Source: QHXN01 sp963785125
GTDB lineage: Bacteria; Acidobacteriota; Blastocatellia; Pyrinomonadales; Pyrinomonadaceae
Length of the DNA stretch: 64,000 nucleotides
Assembly (NCBI GenBank): GCA_963785125.1
Contig: CAWATU010000003.1
Coordinates: 682,001-746,000 of the forward strand
Direction of reading: 5' to 3'
Every line of letters starts with the position of its first letter. Within the stretch, counting starts at the first letter, position 1. The notes beneath the pieces are model-generated. The model was not told the DNA's origin. It saw only the letters and a program-made list of their open reading frames with translations, and made no database searches. The position numbers and the translations under genes were made by a program. Below, in pieces: positions 48,395 to 56,439 of this stretch.

Positions 48395-50919
48395 GCTTCA
48401 TCTTCAACCTCGCGTGGCGCGAGCTGCGCGCGTCCTGGCGGCGGCTGCTCTTCTTCTTCCTGTGCATCGGCATCGGCGTCGGCAGCATCGTTGCGCTGCG
48501 CTCGATGATACAGAGCCTCAACCGCGCGGTCGCGGGCGAGGCGCGCGCGCTGATGACGGCCGACGCGCAGGCCGAGACGACGCGCGAGTGGTCGCAGGAG
48601 GCGCTCGCGAAGATCGAGCAGGTGGCGCGCCCACCGCTCGTCGAGGCGCGCACAGAGACCATCGAAGCCCCGACGATGCTGCGCCCCGCAGACTCCGCGC
48701 GGGGCGGGACGCTGATGGTCGAGCTGAAGGGCGTCGAGCGCGGCTTCCCGCTCTACGGGGATTTCAGGCTTGAGGACGGTCAGCCGTTCGACTTCCGTCT
48801 GGTCGAGAACGGCGGGGCGGTCGTCGCGCCGCTGCTGCTCGAACGTCTCGACCTGAAGGTCGGCGACCGCGTGCGCATCGGCGAGCGCGAGTTCGAGATA
48901 CGCGGCGTGTCGAAGCAGGAGCCGGGCAGCTCTGGCGGCTTTCGTCTGGGCCCACGTGTCTTCATCGCGCGCGCGGACTTGGAGGCGGCCGGGCTCACGG
49001 GCTTCGGCAGCCGCGCGCGCCGCAAGATACTTTTTAAGGTTGGCGAGGGCCGTCTGAACGAGCTGGTCACGACGCTGCGGGCAGGGGTCGGGAACAACCT
49101 CGTCAACGTTCGTTCGTACAGAGATTCCGAAGAGAGTCTGGGCGAGCAGTTCTCGCGCGCAGAGAACTATCTCTCTTTGACGGGTCTCGTCGTGCTCGTG
49201 CTCGGCGGCATCGGCGTCTCTTCGGTCACGCGTGTTTTCGTCGAGCAGAAGAAGAAGACCATCGCGGTGCTCAAGTGCGTCGGCGCGACGGGCCGAAGGC
49301 TGACGGCCGCGTATCTCGCGCAGGTGCTCGCGCTCGGCGCGCTGGGGAGTCTGCTCGGAGTGGGACTGGCGAAGGCGGCGCTCCTCCTCGTCCGCACGCG
49401 CTTCGCGGAGAGCCTGCCGCCGAACCTTTCGTACGACCTGCAATCCGGCGCGGTGGCGCAGGGGTTGGGCCTCGGCCTTCTTATCTCTCTGCTCTTCTCG
49501 GCGCTGCCGTTGCTGCGCATCGGGCGCATCAAGCCGAACATGCTCCTACGCGAGTCGGAGCAGGACGCGCCCCGCAAGAGTCTAGACCTCTGGCGCGCGT
49601 TGGTCGCAGGGATGGTGCTCGCGGGTCTACTCCTTTTGACCTCCTGGCAGGCGGGCTCTCTGCGCGTGGGCATCTTCTTCCTCGGCGGGCTGGGCGTAAC
49701 GGCGCTCGTGCTCTACCTCGCGGCGTGGCTGCTTATCTATCTCGTGCGGCGCGCGCGCGGCCTCGGCACGTTCGCCGTGCGGCAGGCCGTCAACAGCATG
49801 TACCGGCCCGGCAACCAGACGCGCGTCATCGTGCTGGCCGTGGGGCTCGGTGCGTTCCTCGTGCTGTCGGTGCAGTCTCTACAGGCGGGCTTGCTCGACG
49901 AGTTCGACGTGGCGCGGCGCGGCAACCTGCCGAACATGTACCTCATCGACGTGCAGCGCGATCAGGTCGATGGCGTGCGCGAGATTGTGGAGCGGACGAC
50001 GGGCGCGCGTGCCGAATTGATTCCGACCCTGCGCGCGCGCATCGCGGCGGTGAACGGGAAAGAGGTTGACCTTGAGGCCGCGGGCGCGCGTGGCGAGCGC
50101 GGGCGGCTCGGGCGCGAGTATGTCGTCACCTACAGGCCGCGGCTCGAATACAACGAGACGCTCGTGGCGGGTACCTTCTGGGACGAGACGCCTTCGGAGG
50201 CGCCAGAGGTCTCCATCGAAGAGGGTCTGCGCGGCGCGAGCGGCATCGACCTCGGCAGCAACATCACCTTCGACATACAGGGCCGCAAGATAGAGGCGCG
50301 CGTGACGAGCGTCCGCCGCGTGGACTGGCGCAACTCGCGAACGGGTTTCCTCGTGCTTTTCCGCCCGGGCGCTCTGGATAAGGCGCCCGCGACCTTCGTC
50401 GGCGCCGTCGATGGGCCGACGACCGAGCCCGACCGCTCGCGTTTTCAACGCGCGATTGTAGACAGGTTCCCGAACGTGTCTGTCATCGACGTGGCCGACA
50501 TCGTCCGCGGCGTGAGCCGGATTCTGTCGAACATCACGCTGGCGGTGAGTTTCATCGGCGGCTTCGTCTTCTTAAGCGGCGCGCTCATCCTCGTCGGCTC
50601 CATTGCCATGACGAAGTTCCAGCGCGTCTACGAAGCGGCCGTGCTCAAGACGCTCGGCGCCGAGCGCCGCGTGCTCTTGACGATCATGCTCACCGAGTAC
50701 GGACTGCTCGGCCTCGTCGCCGGCCTCGTCGGTGCCGCAGCCGCCAACGGCCTCTCCTACGCCGTCTCCCGCTACGTCCTCGAAATCGACTGGGCCTTCG
50801 CCCCCCTCCTCAACCTCGCAGGCGTCGCCACCACCATCCTCCTCGTCGCCGCCGTCGGCGCCCTCTCAAGCCTCGATGTATTGACGAAAAAGCCGCTGTC
50901 GATACTCCGCGCACAGTGA
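48391..50919 (+). CDS. ABC transporter permease YbbP-like (FtsX/MacB superfamily), 842 aa
   Basis: About ten membrane segments; two FtsX domains (for example VLGGIGVSSVTRVFVEQKKKTIAVLKCVGATGRRL and the C-terminal FVFLSGALILVGSIAMTKFQRVYEAAVLKTLGAERR). Periplasmic regions of about 200 residues lie between. Start is TTG 48391, overlapping the upstream stop. The YbbAP complex is thought to move substrates from the outer leaflet of the inner membrane. Confidence 0.9.
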
Positions 50920-50986
50920 GAACAGGGAGGTAGGGCAGAGGCGCAACGTTCAAATTGGCGTGCCCCGCCTCGTGCGCGTGCCGCTG

Positions 50987-51733
50987 TCAGGCGCGGCGGA
51001 AGACGAGACTGTCAATTATCCCCCTCATGGTTTTCTTCAGCTCTGCGAGGGAAGGTACGTCGAACTCTTTGAAAACATCATCGTTATTCAGTCGAAGACT
51101 GTGGGCCGCCATGTTCCTCGCTCTATTCAATCGCTCACAATCTCGAAACCAATCGTCATCGAGTTGTGCCGCCAGCTCATACCACCATTCGGGCACAAAC
51201 CTTGCCAACTCGAAATCGTTTCGCATAATCGCTCGAAGTTCCGACGGTGCTGTCTCCTCCTCAAATTGTACCGCCAGCATTAAAAACTTTCTGTGGAATT
51301 CCTTATCCTCCATGAGCTTCTTATGAAACTCGGGGTGAAGCTCGTATGCCGTATAGCTTTTCTGGTTAGGGAGCTTCCGGGCCTCAACTGACCTGAGTTT
51401 TTTGATGAGCTTTATTTTGTTCACAAACGAGTGTGGCAGTAATCTCAATTCGCGCTCGATGCGCTCCGGTATACGCAGAGCGTCACGAAGAAAGTACGTG
51501 ACTATGTAGTCGATGAGCAGCCACGCCTCCAAGATTATCTGCCTCGAACTGTCTGAGGCGTCGATTATTTCAGAAACGGCGTCAACGTGTTCGATGAAAT
51601 CAAGATTCTCAAATAAGGTTCCGCCGGGGGGATGGATTCTGAGTCCATCCATTCGAGCGAACATTTGCCCGACGACTTCCTCGTCCACCTGCTCCCACTT
51701 TTCCATATCCTGCTCCAACTTTTTAAAATCCAT
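50987..51733 (-). CDS. Low-GC orphan with HEPN-like RNxxAH motif, 248 aa
   Basis: Not recognised as a named family. Near the C-terminus is CERLNRARNMAAHSLRLNN, whose RNMAAH fits the R-X4-6-H motif of HEPN RNases. The rest is helical (LEAWLLIDYIVTYFLRDALRIPERIERELRLLP). Its base composition is clearly poorer in G+C than neighbours, suggesting transfer. ATG 51733 has GAGGAG eight bases upstream. No antitoxin-like partner overlaps it. HEPN is a hypothesis. Confidence 0.6.
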   Translation of the reverse strand: MDFKKLEQDMEKWEQVDEEVVGQMFARMDGLRIHPPGGTLFENLDFIEHVDAVSEIIDASDSSRQIILEAWLLIDYIVTYFLRDALRIPERIERELRLLPHSFVNKIKLIKKLRSVEARKLPNQKSYTAYELHPEFHKKLMEDKEFHRKFLMLAVQFEEETAPSELRAIMRNDFELARFVPEWWYELAAQLDDDWFRDCERLNRARNMAAHSLRLNNDDVFKEFDVPSLAELKKTMRGIIDSLVFRRA

Positions 51734-51804
51734 ATTTGTCACTCCTCATACCTTGTTCCTCACTCAAGCTCCTGCCGATTATTCAGGCGCCAATCATACT
51801 CTCT

Positions 51805-52254
51805 CTATTCGAGGGGCCGTAGGTCGGGCTCGACCCAAGTGGCGCGGGCCTCGGGGGAGAAGAGGCGGTTGCGGGTGTAGTGGGTGAGGGGGAGGCCCTT
51901 GTCGTGGGTGGCGACCAGTTCGTTGGCGAGGTGGATGAGGGCGCGGGCCTCGTTGCGTTCGGCTTCGAGGAAGCGGCGCACCGTGCGGAGCCAGAAGAGC
52001 GTGAGCGTCTCGTGGTAGCCCCCGGTGGGCGTCGTCAGGATGCCGTGCGCGGCGTTGTAGCGCTTGATGCCGCGGCGGACGTGCGCGACCGCCTCCGGCC
52101 AGTCGAACTGTAAGATGTGCCAGAGCGCGACCGTCAGGTGGGCGGCGTGCGTCCACTCCGCGCGCGGGAGCGTGCAGTCCTCGAACCGGCGCACCAGCGC
52201 GAGTATCTCCTCGGTGGTGCGAAAAGTGACGTTATCCAGCGTTGCGATTGCCAT
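51805..52254 (-). CDS. Hypothetical protein, 149 aa
   Basis: Sequence opens MAIATLDNVTFRTTEEILALVRRFEDC and has His-rich helices (THAAHLTVALWHIL, GYHETLTLFWLR). I recognise no domain; the pattern is of a small conserved helical protein. ATG 52254 follows GAGGG. It lies last (in transcription order) after the Ro60/DIP1984 group and may belong to it. Confidence 0.6.
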   Translation of the reverse strand: MAIATLDNVTFRTTEEILALVRRFEDCTLPRAEWTHAAHLTVALWHILQFDWPEAVAHVRRGIKRYNAAHGILTTPTGGYHETLTLFWLRTVRRFLEAERNEARALIHLANELVATHDKGLPLTHYTRNRLFSPEARATWVEPDLRPLE

Positions 52255-52410
52255 GACCCTCAAACCCCCTCGCGGCCCGCCGCGAGTCCGAAACTCTAAC
52301 TCGAATGTAGTGCCCCGTACCCGCCCTCACCCACGGGAAAGACCAGCGTGAGGTAGTTACTTTGAGTCGTACCCTGTGCGCTCGTGTCTGTATCGGGCTT
52401 TACTTGTCAT

Positions 52411-52494
52411 GCGGGGTTTGAACCCGCCGGCGTGCGCCCCTGCACGCCACCGTTGGAGCGGCCTCTCGACCGCATTCCAGCCTACCCGGCTGGA
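52411..52494 (-). ncRNA. Structured RNA candidate with T-arm-like hairpin
   Basis: On the minus strand four adjacent hairpins occur: TCCAGCC/GGCTGGA (52476-52494), GCGGTC-GAGA-GGCCGC (52458-52473), GGCGTGC/GCACGCC (52429-52448) and a tRNA-type T arm GCGGG-TTCAAAC-CCCGC (52411-52427). No matching acceptor stem is found, so it is not a normal tRNA. It may be a further Y-RNA-like or tRNA-like RNA just past the DIP1984 gene. Confidence 0.4.
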
Positions 52495-52541
52495 GGGTTT
52501 CACGCTCGCTTCCGTCCCGAGGGCTACCGACTACATCCGTC

Positions 52542-53000
52542 CTACTCGCTCAACTCCGCCTTCCAGTTCAACTCCTGAATGCGTGCGTCGAGCGAGCGGT
52601 ATTCGCGCGCCAGGTCGTCCGCGCGCTTCTGCGCGTCGGCCACGCTGACGGCGCTCACGTACTTGACCTCGCTGCGGCTGTAACGATCCTGCGAGATCGA
52701 GGCGGCCTCGGCCAGGTCGCTGTAGAGGCGGAAGCGCAGGCCGAGTGCGTCGCGCTCGGCCAGTGCGTCCGAGAGGTTGAGGCCGTCGCCGAAGGCGGTC
52801 GAAGAGTTGGTGCGGTTGATGCGCTTGATCAACTCGGCCAGCTCGCGCGCGACGCGCTCGACCTCTGCGAGGAGTCCCTGCGGCTCCTCGGCGGGGGCGT
52901 CGCCCTCCTGCACCCGCGCGTTGCGGATGACGCGCGCCTTCAACTGCTCAAGACGCTTCTTGCAGTCTGCGCGTAAGATGAGTGCTTCGGCCAGCTTCAT
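52542..53000 (-). CDS. DIP1984 (septicolysin-like) family protein, 152 aa
   Basis: The start MKLAEALILRADCKKRLEQLK, the block RINRTNSSTAF and the segment QDRYSRSEVKYVSAVSV match the DIP1984 family of small coiled-coil proteins; function is not established. It is predicted almost wholly helical. The ATG follows AAAGGA. It lies 41 bases downstream of the longest Y-RNA candidate, so it is probably transcribed with the Ro60 region. Confidence 0.8.
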   Translation of the reverse strand: MKLAEALILRADCKKRLEQLKARVIRNARVQEGDAPAEEPQGLLAEVERVARELAELIKRINRTNSSTAFGDGLNLSDALAERDALGLRFRLYSDLAEAASISQDRYSRSEVKYVSAVSVADAQKRADDLAREYRSLDARIQELNWKAELSE

Positions 53001-53040
53001 TTCCTTTGACCCCCTACGAAAAATAGGTTGGAGACGTTCG

Positions 53041-53184
53041 TGCGTGCGGCGACAAGGTTTCGACGAAACGACCTGGCTGCTCTGTCATTTGAGCTATGGC
53101 AGCGTTAGTCTGGCCGCCACCGGGATTCAAACCCGGACCCGCCGCTTATCAAGCATGTAGTTCCGCCAGCATTCGCCGCGCGCA
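53041..53184 (-). ncRNA. Y RNA candidate 5 (YrlA-like, with permuted tRNA-like module)
   Basis: The ends pair over 11 of 12 bases (TGCGCGCGGCGA with TCGCCGCACGCA). The 5' strand carries GGCGAATG, the 3' strand CTTGTCGCC. Inside are a T arm (CCGGG-TTTGAAT-CCCGG) and, downstream of it, a D-arm-like hairpin (AGCTC-AAATGACA-GAGCA): a tRNA with its arms in permuted order, as described for bacterial YrlA RNAs. Same strand as, and downstream of, the Ro60 gene. From memory, the CGAA-bearing strand is the Ro-binding motif. Confidence 0.72.
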
Positions 53185-53191
53185 CGAAAGA

Positions 53192-53313
53192 GGTGGGGCG
53201 ACAAGATCGGTGAGAGGTCACCGGACGCTCGCGCGGCCGGCGTAGGGTTTGAACCTACTCACAAAGGGTATCAGCCTTCGTTTTTCCATGTACTCACACC
53301 AGCATTCGCCACC
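53192..53313 (-). ncRNA. Y RNA candidate 4
   Basis: Closing helix of GGTGGCGA with TCGCC..CACC (two unpaired bases), 5' strand GGCGAATGCTGG and later GAGTACATG as in candidate 5. It includes a T-arm-like hairpin (GTAGG-TTCAAAC-CCTAC) and a hairpin CGGTGA/TCACCG, and ends CTTGTCGCC. Closest relative is candidate 5. Confidence 0.62.
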
Positions 53314-53326
53314 GACAAAAGCACGA

Positions 53327-53399
53327 GGGGCCGACAAAAATTACCGTGACGACGTTTGCACGTTAGCAGCGTGATGTAGTCACGGAGACATTCGGCCCC
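53327..53399 (-). ncRNA. Y RNA candidate 3 (short form)
   Basis: Ends pair as GGGGCCGA/TCGGCCCC. After CGAATG comes an inner stem CCGTGACTAC / GTCGTCACGG with one mismatch and a loop of about 20. No tRNA-like module. Same layout as candidates 1 and 2. Confidence 0.68.
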
Positions 53400-53431
53400 G
53401 CAGGGCTAAGACGAAGATGAAAAGAACTGGT

Positions 53432-53510
53432 CGGGGCCGACAAGAAAAATCTACGCGTGACGACTTTTCCGTTCTCAAAACGAATGTAGTCACGCACGCA
53501 TTCGGCCCCG
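53432..53510 (-). ncRNA. Y RNA candidate 2 (short form)
   Basis: Ends pair as CGGGGCCGA/TCGGCCCCG. Shared blocks CGAATG, GACTACAT and TTGTCGG; inner stem GCGTGACTAC / GTCGTCACGC. The loop differs from the other copies while the stems are conserved by compensating pairs, which supports an RNA. Confidence 0.7.
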
Positions 53511-53542
53511 TTAAGAGGTGTTGAGGGCAGACGGAAAGTGCG

Positions 53543-53606
53543 CCGGGCCGACAAGGTGATTCTCGTGACGACCGTTTGGATGTAGTCACGAAAGCATTCG
53601 GCCCGG
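53543..53606 (-). ncRNA. Y RNA candidate 1 (short form), next to ro60
   Basis: Ends pair as CCGGGCCGA/TCGGCCCGG, inner stem CGTGACTAC / GTCGTCACG, shared CGAATG and CTTGTCGG. It starts 65 bases after the Ro60 stop. Confidence 0.7.
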
Positions 53607-53670
53607 GCAGGGATGAAGGACGGCGGTCGGGCAGTCCCAAACGCGTCCCTCATCCCTCCGCCCTCAACCT

Positions 53671-55227
53671 TCAAAGAGCGACTTGCTCGATGACGCCGAC
53701 CCAGTGGTCTGCGCCGAGGCGGCTGGCAGCGAAGTCTGCGACCACCTCGAAGACCTGGTCGCTGAAGCCGCCGACGTTGAGCACGTCGGCCGCCTCGGAC
53801 GCCTGCACGGTCTGGTGCGGCTGCACGTCCACGCAGACCATCCGCGCGCGCGGGTTGCGCTGCTTGAAACGCGCCCACTCGCGCATCGTCTCCGTGCCGC
53901 GCCCGGCCTTCGCGTCCACCCACGACTCGTAGTCCGAGACGTAGAGGATGAGGTCGGCCTCGGTCTTGTGCTCGTTCAGGAGCCGGAGCGGCGCCGAACA
54001 GTTCGTGCCGCCGCCGCCGACCGCGGCCAGCTTCTGCGCGTTCGTCATGACGCTGTCGCGCGGGTTCAGGTAGAGCCCCTTGACGACATCATGCTCGAAC
54101 GGCAGAACCTCCGCCGTCGGGTTGCGGCGCAGGACGGCCGCGGCCACGAGCGCCGCCACGTCCACACAGCGCACCGCCGAGGTCGAGCCCTTGCGGTGGC
54201 CCGTCACGGGCGACTGCATCGAGCCAGACACGTCTGGGCAGACGAAGACCTTGCCCTCGACGCGCGGCACGTTCTCCAGCGCGACCTCCAACGCGTCCTG
54301 CAAAGCCTCGCGCACCAACGCCGGCACGCCCTCGCCCGCCGAGGCGTAGGCGACCATGAGCTGGTACGGGAAGACGCGTGCCTTCCGAACCTGCTCGGGG
54401 TCGGCCAGGCGCTTTGCGATCAGCTCGGACAGGCCGGGCTGCGCGAAGACGCCGTGGCGCGCGAACGTGTTGAGGTTCATGCGCGTCATCTGCCAGGGCG
54501 CGCGGCGCGCGATGGCCGTCCACTCGGCCGTGCCGAGGTCGAGCGCCGTCAGCATCTGGAACGGCACGTCCGGCACGGCCTCGCGCGCGCCGGCCTTGAA
54601 CGCCTCGAACTCGCGGACGAGCGCGGGGAGCCGGGCCGAGTCGAACTCGCGGCCGACGAGGTAGCCGTAGAGCGCCTCGCGCTCCGCATCAAGCGGCTTC
54701 GGGTGCACCATCTTGACGATGTCGGCGAACGAAGGCGCTTGGCCGACGCTCGCGCGGAAGACCGTGGAAGCGTCGCGCGCCTCAAGCCACTCGCGTACGA
54801 GCCGCTTCGGCGCCGAGCCGAACGACTTGCGGCCCGCCACACCCGAGCGGACGATCTGCACGAAGTTGCGCAGCATCTTGCCGTTGTCCACGACGCGCGG
54901 GAAGACCTGTGCCAGCAGGCGCACGTCCTTCGCCGCGAGCACCGCGAGCAGGAGCGCCGGCATGTCCTTCATCAGGCCGCGCCGGCGCGCGTAGACCGCA
55001 GTCTTTGCGACGAACTCCGGCTCGACCAGCTCGCACAGCTCAAGCACCTTAGCGAGCTGTTCCTCTGCGCCCGCGTAGAAGGTCGCGCCGAGACAGCCCG
55101 TCGCCGCGTACTGCGCGAGCGCCTGCTTCGGCGTAAGCTGATAGGCCGGCGCGTTGTGCTCGTTGCGTGCGTTCGCCGCAGGGACGAGCTTGCCCACGAG
55201 CGTCTTGAAGAGCGTCTTGTTCGCCAT
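53671..55227 (-). CDS. rsr: Ro60-like RNA-binding protein (TROVE and vWA domains), Rsr, 518 aa
   Basis: TROVE domain (about residues 10-330) of HEAT-like helices that form the RNA-binding ring: NEHNAPAYQLTPKQALAQYAATGCLGATFYAG is diagnostic. A von Willebrand A domain follows (about 340-515) with MIDAS residues in DVSGSMQ (DxSxS), T in GGGGTNC, and D in YVSDYESW. Ro60 binds Y RNAs on the outside and misfolded RNA ends in the ring; in Deinococcus it couples to PNPase. AAAGGGGGGA lies before ATG 55227. It follows tRNA-Gln by 71 bases with no terminator seen. Confidence 0.93.
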   Translation of the reverse strand: MANKTLFKTLVGKLVPAANARNEHNAPAYQLTPKQALAQYAATGCLGATFYAGAEEQLAKVLELCELVEPEFVAKTAVYARRRGLMKDMPALLLAVLAAKDVRLLAQVFPRVVDNGKMLRNFVQIVRSGVAGRKSFGSAPKRLVREWLEARDASTVFRASVGQAPSFADIVKMVHPKPLDAEREALYGYLVGREFDSARLPALVREFEAFKAGAREAVPDVPFQMLTALDLGTAEWTAIARRAPWQMTRMNLNTFARHGVFAQPGLSELIAKRLADPEQVRKARVFPYQLMVAYASAGEGVPALVREALQDALEVALENVPRVEGKVFVCPDVSGSMQSPVTGHRKGSTSAVRCVDVAALVAAAVLRRNPTAEVLPFEHDVVKGLYLNPRDSVMTNAQKLAAVGGGGTNCSAPLRLLNEHKTEADLILYVSDYESWVDAKAGRGTETMREWARFKQRNPRARMVCVDVQPHQTVQASEAADVLNVGGFSDQVFEVVADFAASRLGADHWVGVIEQVAL

Positions 55228-55298
55228 CGTAAATGTCCCCCCTTTGACAAAGGTTCAAAGGTCTGGTTGAAGGGAACCGAACTACCTTGAGGGTTGAA

Positions 55299-55369
55299 CT
55301 GCGGAGGAAGGACTCGAACCTCCGTGACCTGTTTCAGAGACAGGCAGCCTGCCATTGGCTGACTCCGCA
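55299..55369 (-). tRNA. tRNA-Gln (CTG)
   Basis: Acceptor TGCGGAG/CTCCGCA, anticodon loop CTCTGAA, discriminator G. Last tRNA of the array in transcription order, directly before ro60. No encoded CCA. Confidence 0.9.
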
Positions 55370-55377
55370 ATGAAGAA

Positions 55378-55450
55378 TCGGCGCGGGAGGACTCGAACCT
55401 CCGGCCTCTCGGTTATCAGCCGAGTGCTCGGCCATCTGAGCTTCGCGCCG
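55378..55450 (-). tRNA. tRNA-Ile (GAT)
   Basis: Acceptor CGGCGCG/CGCGCCG, anticodon loop CTGATAA, T loop TTCGAGT. Canonical class I. Confidence 0.92.
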
Positions 55451-55464
55451 TGAATGTGTGAGCA

Positions 55465-55538
55465 TAGGCCGGGTCGGATTCGAACCGACGATCCCCCGCT
55501 TAAAAGGCGGATGCCTTGAGCCGCTTGGCTACCGGCCT
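55465..55538 (-). tRNA. tRNA-Lys (TTT)
   Basis: Acceptor AGGCCGG/CCGGCCT, anticodon loop CTTTTAA, T loop TTCGAAT, discriminator A. Confidence 0.9.
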
Positions 55539-55549
55539 GCGTGTGAAAA

Positions 55550-55622
55550 CTGTGGCGGTGGGACTCGAACCCACGATGACCGCTTTAACAGAGCGGTGCC
55601 TTACCAGCTTGGCTACACCACA
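55550..55622 (-). tRNA. tRNA-Asn (GTT)
   Basis: Acceptor TGTGGTG/CGCCACA (one T-G), anticodon loop CTGTTAA, discriminator G. Confidence 0.92.
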
Positions 55623-55634
55623 TCGCGGAAGAGG

Positions 55635-55711
55635 TCGCGGGGGCGGGAATCGAACCCACCTTTGGTGGACGGCTTATGAGACCGCCGTGCCCTCCAGGGC
55701 ACCTCCCCGCA
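55635..55711 (-). tRNA. tRNA-Met-type (CAT), atypical
   Basis: Acceptor TGCGGGG/CCCCGCG, anticodon arm GCGGT-CTCATAA-GCCGT with G-U pairs at both ends, an unusually long variable stretch of about 9 bases. Could serve as Met, fMet or Ile(CAU) tRNA; not decidable here. Confidence 0.75.
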
Positions 55712-55717
55712 CACTGG

Positions 55718-55794
55718 CTGCGGCGGCGGGAGTCGAACCCGCACACACTTGTTTACTAGACAAGCACTCTTGTTTCCGTTTGAGCTACGCCGCA
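55718..55794 (-). tRNA. tRNA-Thr (AGT), rare A34 anticodon
   Basis: Acceptor TGCGGCG/CGCCGCA, anticodon stem CTTGT/ACAAG, loop CTAGTAA. An A34 Thr anticodon is unusual in bacteria, which normally use GGT. Confidence 0.8.
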
Positions 55795-55798
55795 AGGA

Positions 55799-55869
55799 TG
55801 GACCGGGAGGGACTCGAACCCTCACAAGAAGTTTGCGGGACTTCTATGCAGCCTTTACATCACCAGCCC
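55799..55869 (-). tRNA. tRNA-Ala (CGC) with C33
   Basis: Acceptor GGGCTGG/CCGGTCC, anticodon stem GAAGT/ACTTC, loop CCCGCAA: position 33 is C instead of the near-universal U. D stem is weak. The only Ala tRNA of the array. Confidence 0.75.
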
Positions 55870-55879
55870 TTGTGAACAA

Positions 55880-55951
55880 TTGCGGAGGCGGGAATCGAAC
55901 CCGCGGCCTGCGGTTTATGAGACCGCTGCTCTGCCATTGAGCTACTCCGCG
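55880..55951 (-). tRNA. tRNA-Met (CAT), possible initiator
   Basis: Acceptor CGCGGAG/CTCCGCA leaves a C1-A72 mismatch, an initiator hallmark; but the anticodon stem GCGGT/ACCGC lacks the three G-C pairs of initiators. Loop CTCATAA. Confidence 0.85.
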
Positions 55952-55964
55952 TCGCGTCTGTGAA

Positions 55965-56040
55965 TGAGCCTGGCAGGACTCGAACCTGCGACATCCCGTT
56001 TAGAATACGGGCGCTCTGAATCCGTCTGAGCTACAGGCCC
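55965..56040 (-). tRNA. tRNA-Arg (TCT)
   Basis: Acceptor GGGCCTG/CAGGCTC, anticodon loop ATTCTAA, T loop TTCGAGT. Confidence 0.9.
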
Positions 56041-56050
56041 GCGCGGGTGA

Positions 56051-56124
56051 AGGCGATAGCGGGATTCGAACCCGCACAAGTCCGCTTACGAGACGGATGC
56101 TCTGCCAGTTGGAGCTACATCGCC
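56051..56124 (-). tRNA. tRNA-Thr (CGT)
   Basis: Acceptor GGCGATG/TATCGCC, anticodon loop CTCGTAA, T loop TTCGAAT, discriminator T. Confidence 0.9.
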
Positions 56125-56221
56125 GTGTGGGAAGTGGACGGGGCGGGCCGCGGTTGGTCGGCCTATCGCTCCACGGTCGCGCGCGCCCACGCCCGCGCGC
56201 GATGAGCCGCGCCCCGAAGAA

Positions 56222-56296
56222 TGGCCGGTGAAGGAATCGAACCTTCGACATCCTGTTTGTAAGACAGGCGCTCTAGCCTGGCTGAGCTAACCGGCC
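56222..56296 (-). tRNA. tRNA-Val (TAC)
   Basis: Acceptor GGCCGGT/ACCGGCC, anticodon loop CTTACAA, T loop TTCGATT. The 97 bases between it and tRNA-Thr are GC-rich and hold no feature I can support. Confidence 0.92.
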
Positions 56297-56307
56297 CTGA
56301 GGATTGA

Positions 56308-56379
56308 TGGAGGCAGTTGGAGTCGAACCAACCTCTTCGGTGCTTCAGACCGACGCTTGCCCACGTCAGCTATGCCTCC
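56308..56379 (-). tRNA. tRNA-Phe (GAA)
   Basis: Acceptor GGAGGCA/TGCCTCC, anticodon loop CTGAAGC, T loop TTCGACT. Confidence 0.9.
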
Positions 56380-56439
56380 GTGCGTTGACTGCATTCGAGT
56401 GTGAAGGAGGTGGGACGGCCGTCCGGCCCACCTCCATCT

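Noticed and set aside
52376..52648. Small plus-strand ORFs over the structured RNA region
   Set aside because: No ribosome sites, overlap with the DIP1984 gene on the other strand and with hairpins; treated as chance.
53327..53606. Regularly spaced repeated words (CGAATG, ACTACAT, GTCG) that at first look like a short CRISPR array
   Set aside because: Spacing and lengths differ, the words pair with each other to form hairpins, and no cas gene is near. They are better explained as related RNA genes.
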